DNA of 47,167 bases, taken from the NCBI RefSeq assembly GCF_001307765.1, contig NZ_LKBA01000010.1:1-47167 (forward strand). Reading direction: 5' to 3'. The translations under genes were made by a program, and so were the position numbers. A model generated the notes under the pieces. The model had not been told where the DNA came from and searched no databases. It was given only the letters and a program-made list of their open reading frames with translations. Positions 44,327-47,167 of the stretch are shown in pieces. Positions within the stretch are counted from its first letter, which is position 1; every line of letters starts with the position of its first letter. This DNA comes from Aliiroseovarius crassostreae. GTDB lineage: Bacteria > Pseudomonadota > Alphaproteobacteria > Rhodobacterales > Rhodobacteraceae.

Positions 44327-46152
44327 AATGCTTGTCCAATCCCGAGATAGAGTTGCAGCCCGCTGCCAGTGTCCCCTGTCACCGGCACCCCAAGATCCAG
44401 TCGCAGCGGGCCGATTGGGGTCTGGTATCGCAGCCCCAGACCTGCCCCGGAATGCCAGCTGTCTTTCCCTTGGAAAAACCCGTCATCCCCCACGTGACCC
44501 GCATCAAAGAAGCCGACAACGCCGATCTTATCCGTCACGTCCGCCCGCATTTCAGCCGACAGGGCCAGATATCCCTGACCGCCTGTCATTTTTCCGTTTC
44601 GGGTCACGCCCAGAGATTTATAGGGTTGCCCCCGCACGGAATTGCCCCCGCCGGAGTAGAACAGGAAATCGGGTGGTATGTGGCCCGTCGCACCTGCAAA
44701 AACCCCTCCCAGCTGCATCCGGCCGGCCAGCACATAGCGGGCATCCGTATCCAGCGCATGAAACACGCGGGCATCCGTCAGCGCCCACAGCCCGGCCCCC
44801 TCCCCTTCGAGCGACAGGAAAGGTTTGGCATCTGCCCGCAGATAAAAGCCTTCGGTCGGGTTTAACTCATTGTCGCGCCGGTCCCATGTCAGCGCCCCCG
44901 GCAGGGTCAGCAGAACAAACCGGCGATCCCCTTTGAAATCGGTGGTTTCGGCATAGCTCAGCCCGACCCCCAGCTCGCCTGTCAGACTGTCCGAAAAGAT
45001 CCGGCTGGCGCCTGCCCCCAATTCCACTTTCCGCGAAATGAAACCCGGTTCATCTTCATAGGACAGGGTGGCGAGCAGATACCCGTTTGTATCCGCGCCG
45101 AACGTGGCCGGTTGGTCCAGACGCGCGCCGAGCCTGTAATCCAGCCCACCATCCACGCTGCCGATCCCGCTGACCTCTCCATCCACGCGAAAACGTTCTG
45201 CCCCACCCAAGAGGTTTCGATGCATCCAGAACCCTGTCAGGGTCAGGCCATCCAACGTGGACAGCTCTGCCCCGGCCCCGAAACGGCGAGGCCTTTCATC
45301 CACAAGAGACAGGCCGATATCCATCACATTTCCAGCCCTTAGGACGTCCCCTTCGCTCAGCGATACCGAGGCGAACGCCCCGGTGCGCCGCAAACGCGTC
45401 GCCACCTTGCGCAGGGTTGCGGGGGAGAACACGTCCCCTGTCGGCAGGCCGGCAATCCGCTGAATGCGCGCGGCCCGCACACCGCTTTCGCCTTGCTGAA
45501 CCAATGCGCCAAAACGCACTTTCGGCCCCGGATCAAGCTTTAGGAGGGCGGTCAGTTTTCGGGTGGCGTGGTTTGCCCGCAACGTCTGGGCCGCCAGCCC
45601 GACCTTGGCATACCCGGCATCGCGCCATGCCTCGGCCGCCGCATCAAGGGCAATCTGCACCTCGCCGCTTCGCGCCACTTTGCCTGCACGAAAATTCTCC
45701 GGCAGGGCGTGACCGGGGGCCAGCGGCGACACCCCTGCCTTGTCGAAGCGAAACAGCGGGCCGGGGTCAATCTGTATGTCGATACGCTGAATTTGTTTGG
45801 GCACTGAGAAAAGCGGGACATCCGCCGCCTCTCGTCCGTCCACCCGGATCTGGACCACGCCACCATAATAGCCCTCGCCATAGAGGGCCTCGGTCAGGCG
45901 GCCATAATCAGCAAGTGCTGCGGCAAAAAGCTCTCGTGGGGTGCCGTTCTGCGCCCGGTGGGCCTGTTCCAGCAAAGAGGCGGATTTCAGACTGTCCCGA
46001 AGCTCAGACGACGCGCCTGTCACTTTGAACGTAAGCTGATCCAACGCCAGTCCGGGCCATGCCAGTCCAAGCAAAAAGCCGGTGCCCAGCACCAATGATC
46101 CAATAGCAGAGTGCAGGCGTGTCACGGCAGAATTCCAGTCACCAGAAGGCAT
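44323..46152 (-). CDS. tamA: Omp85-family outer-membrane protein TamA
   Basis: An outer-membrane barrel with N-terminal POTRA domains, partner of TamB. A signal peptide (IGSLVLGTGFLLGLAWPGLA) precedes POTRA-like text (YGEGYYGGVVQIRVDGREA, DAGYAKVGLAAQ). The barrel domain has DERPRRFGAGAELSTLDG, SGGGNSVRGQPYKSLG (the conserved RG loop) and a C-terminus GSGLQLYLGIGQAF ending in Phe. About 609 residues from ATG 46152; a GTG at 46128 is another possible start. It lacks a clear ribosome site, so the start is uncertain. Confidence 0.88.
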   Translation of the reverse strand: MPSGDWNSAVTRLHSAIGSLVLGTGFLLGLAWPGLALDQLTFKVTGASSELRDSLKSASLLEQAHRAQNGTPRELFAAALADYGRLTEALYGEGYYGGVVQIRVDGREAADVPLFSVPKQIQRIDIQIDPGPLFRFDKAGVSPLAPGHALPENFRAGKVARSGEVQIALDAAAEAWRDAGYAKVGLAAQTLRANHATRKLTALLKLDPGPKVRFGALVQQGESGVRAARIQRIAGLPTGDVFSPATLRKVATRLRRTGAFASVSLSEGDVLRAGNVMDIGLSLVDERPRRFGAGAELSTLDGLTLTGFWMHRNLLGGAERFRVDGEVSGIGSVDGGLDYRLGARLDQPATFGADTNGYLLATLSYEDEPGFISRKVELGAGASRIFSDSLTGELGVGLSYAETTDFKGDRRFVLLTLPGALTWDRRDNELNPTEGFYLRADAKPFLSLEGEGAGLWALTDARVFHALDTDARYVLAGRMQLGGVFAGATGHIPPDFLFYSGGGNSVRGQPYKSLGVTRNGKMTGGQGYLALSAEMRADVTDKIGVVGFFDAGHVGDDGFFQGKDSWHSGAGLGLRYQTPIGPLRLDLGVPVTGDTGSGLQLYLGIGQAF

Positions 46153-46232
46153 CAGACAAGATAGATTGCCCCAACTTAACCGCAATAGAATTTGGCCACC
46201 ACCCGTATTGAATACTCGGCAGTTTATTGCTT

Positions 46233-46516
46233 TTTGACGCGAATGCGTTCCGCGAAGCCTTGCAAGACAAGGGGATCAGGCCCTGCATCCCGGGCCGAAA
46301 GGCACGAAAGAAACCCATCAAATACGACAAACGCCGCTACAAGCGCCGCAATCGCCCCTCTCGTGACATTGCTGCGCAATGCACTGCCGGGCAGTGATCG
46401 AGATCATGTTCGCGCGTCTGAAGGATTGGCCGCGGGTCGCCACCCGATATGACAGATGCCCCAAAGTCTTCCCCTCGGCCATCGCTCTCGCCGCAACAGT
46501 TATGTTTTGGTTATGA
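46233..46516 (+). pseudogene. IS5-type transposase C-terminal remnant, interrupted
   Basis: The plus strand reads FDANAFREALQDKGIRPCIP, then RRYKRRNR, and after an insertion IEIMFARLKDWPRVATRYD to AATVMFWL and stop. This is the end of an IS5-type transposase with the third catalytic Glu in IEIMF. Only about a third of the gene is left. Frame is lost between RRNR and IEIMF because of about 41 extra bases (46356-46396). It is from a different IS5 subgroup than the copy at the window start. Confidence 0.85.
46356..46396 (+). other. Short palindromic insertion inside the IS5 remnant
   Basis: Removing these 41 bases joins AATCGC to ATCGAGATC and restores the family text RRNRIEIMF. The insert contains two short hairpins, TTGC-TGC-GCAA and a perfect CACTGCC-G-GGCAGTG. 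No clear target duplication flanks it. It may be a small hairpin-type mobile sequence or a scar. Confidence 0.5.
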
Positions 46517-46703
46517 GGCCTGAGCCTAAGTCTTAGCTGCCATCGGCTGTTGTATTTTCAACAATCCAATCCGTAAACATAGCAAAATATCTTGCACACC
46601 AGGGGCACCTCAAATCTTTCTGAAGCGGGATAAGATTCTCCTTTCAATTATCGTAAATATGAAGAATAAACATCGTGTTACTGATTTTAACCTTGGAGAA
46701 GAC

Positions 46704-47041
46704 ATGACTTGTAACTGTAACTGGAGCTGGAACTTACGTATTTTGTCAGTGACAGCAGGGCTTTTGATGAGTGCTACAACTGGCGCCTTGGCGCAGTCGG
46801 CACCTGTAGCGGCGATCGACTGTACTCTTGCTGGCGACGCAAGCTGTGACAGTGCTGAAATAAATGCTGGTGTAATCGACCAGTTTAACGCGGAAAATGT
46901 TGCGCAGGACGACGCTCTGGCAACTGCCATTACAGATCAAGCTGTGATTGATGCTGCGCAGGACGACGCTCTGGCAACTGCCATTACAGATCAAGCTGTG
47001 ATTGATGCTGCGCAGGATGGCCTCATCTCGACCAACACGAC
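46704..47041 (+). pseudogene. 5' end of an adhesin/autotransporter-like gene, cut short by a junction
   Basis: ATG 46704 follows GGAGAAGAC. The product has a signal-peptide-like start (ILSVTAGLLMSATTGALAQS), a short Cys-containing mature region (DCTLAGDASCDSAEIN) and two exact 18-residue repeats ([18 protein letters not shown]). Then comes STNTTDIG, which recalls the head/stalk repeats of trimeric autotransporters. From about 47042 the open frame runs on to the window edge, but the text ([16 protein letters not shown]) is only the antisense of cysH. I therefore take the gene to be truncated there. The 187 bases upstream (46517-46703) are AT-rich and likely contain its promoter. Confidence 0.6.
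46902..47009 (+). repeat. Two identical tandem 54-bp units in the adhesin-like gene
   Basis: 46902-46955 and 46956-47009 are identical and start GCGCAGGACGACGCTCTGGC; a third unit begins at 47010 (GCGCAGGAT) and diverges. Exact identity points to recent duplication by slippage or recombination. Confidence 0.85.
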
Positions 47042-47042
47042 C

Positions 47043-47167
47043 GACATCGGGATGCCGCATTCTGTTTTCTCCGCACCGCGCCAGCGGCCCGCCCGCGGGT
47101 CCTCACCCGGTTTCACCTCGGATGTGCAGGGGGCGCAGCCGATCGAGGGGAAACCGCGGCTGACCAG
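47043..47167 (-). CDS. cysH: 3' end of cysH (PAPS/APS reductase), partial
   Basis: The minus strand at the window edge reads [20 protein letters not shown], then [25 protein letters not shown] and the catalytic-cysteine motif ECGI(H) are the hallmarks of assimilatory sulfate reductases of the CysH family. The His that should follow ECGI is replaced by Pro exactly where homology ends. The frame then runs 19 unrelated codons to a stop at 46991-46993. So the last few native residues are lost at the junction with the adhesin-like gene. The rest of the gene is outside the window. Confidence 0.8.

Noticed and set aside
46704-47167. Reading the adhesin-like frame through to the window edge as one protein
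   Set aside because: Beyond about 47041 its text is explained by the antisense of a clear CysH C-terminus. Continuous coding is unlikely.

Overview
The window looks like chromosome or large-replicon DNA of a marine alphaproteobacterium of the Rhodobacteraceae/Roseobacter type. I infer this from the gene style (Tat-dependent multicopper oxidase with c-type cytochromes, KpsDEMT-type capsule export, RTX proteins ending in a DDFVF-like tail, tamA-tamB, oxyR-katG) and from the moderately high G+C. No rRNA, tRNA or CRISPR array was seen. The species cannot be named from sequence alone.

Layout. 1-1402: two broken insertion sequences, an IS5-family copy (IS427-like) abutting a truncated IS6-family copy. 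1495-10205: an RTX-toxin-activating acyltransferase gene followed by a 2637-codon MARTX-like gene, closed by a strong hairpin terminator. 10203-15793 (minus strand): an apparent eight-gene operon for L,D-transpeptidase, cytochrome c, a small secreted protein, cytochrome c', a diheme cytochrome c, a multicopper oxidase, cytochrome c and a DsbA-like protein. Divergent from it are a small membrane protein and a lipoprotein (15973-16531). 17283-21205: capsule export genes of the KpsD/E/T/M type. 21249-36203: a surface-polysaccharide island with glycosyltransferases, dTDP-rhamnose genes rmlCBDA, WbqC-like, sulfotransferase and DegT-type aminotransferase genes, and two large RTX exoproteins (an M10 metalloprotease and a propeller-like protein). 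36452-46152: housekeeping and stress genes rpiB, oxyR, katG, tamB and tamA. 46233-47167: an IS5-type remnant, the start of an adhesin-like gene, and the 3' end of cysH on the other strand.

How it fits together. Much of the window concerns the cell surface and exterior: capsule synthesis and export, rhamnose supply, sulfation, RTX exoproteins and outer-membrane assembly by TamA/TamB. No type I secretion ABC transporter or membrane-fusion protein is encoded here, so the three RTX proteins must use one from elsewhere.

A dispersed, double-palindromic 115-bp repeat occurs in three full copies, one half copy and one degenerate copy, always at gene or module borders. One copy sits inside a small gene, and removing 116 bp precisely rejoins the reading frame. 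That makes it a good candidate for a mobile REP/MITE-like element. The acyltransferase/giant-toxin pair with its 18-residue repeats, and this repeat family, are the two most unusual things here.
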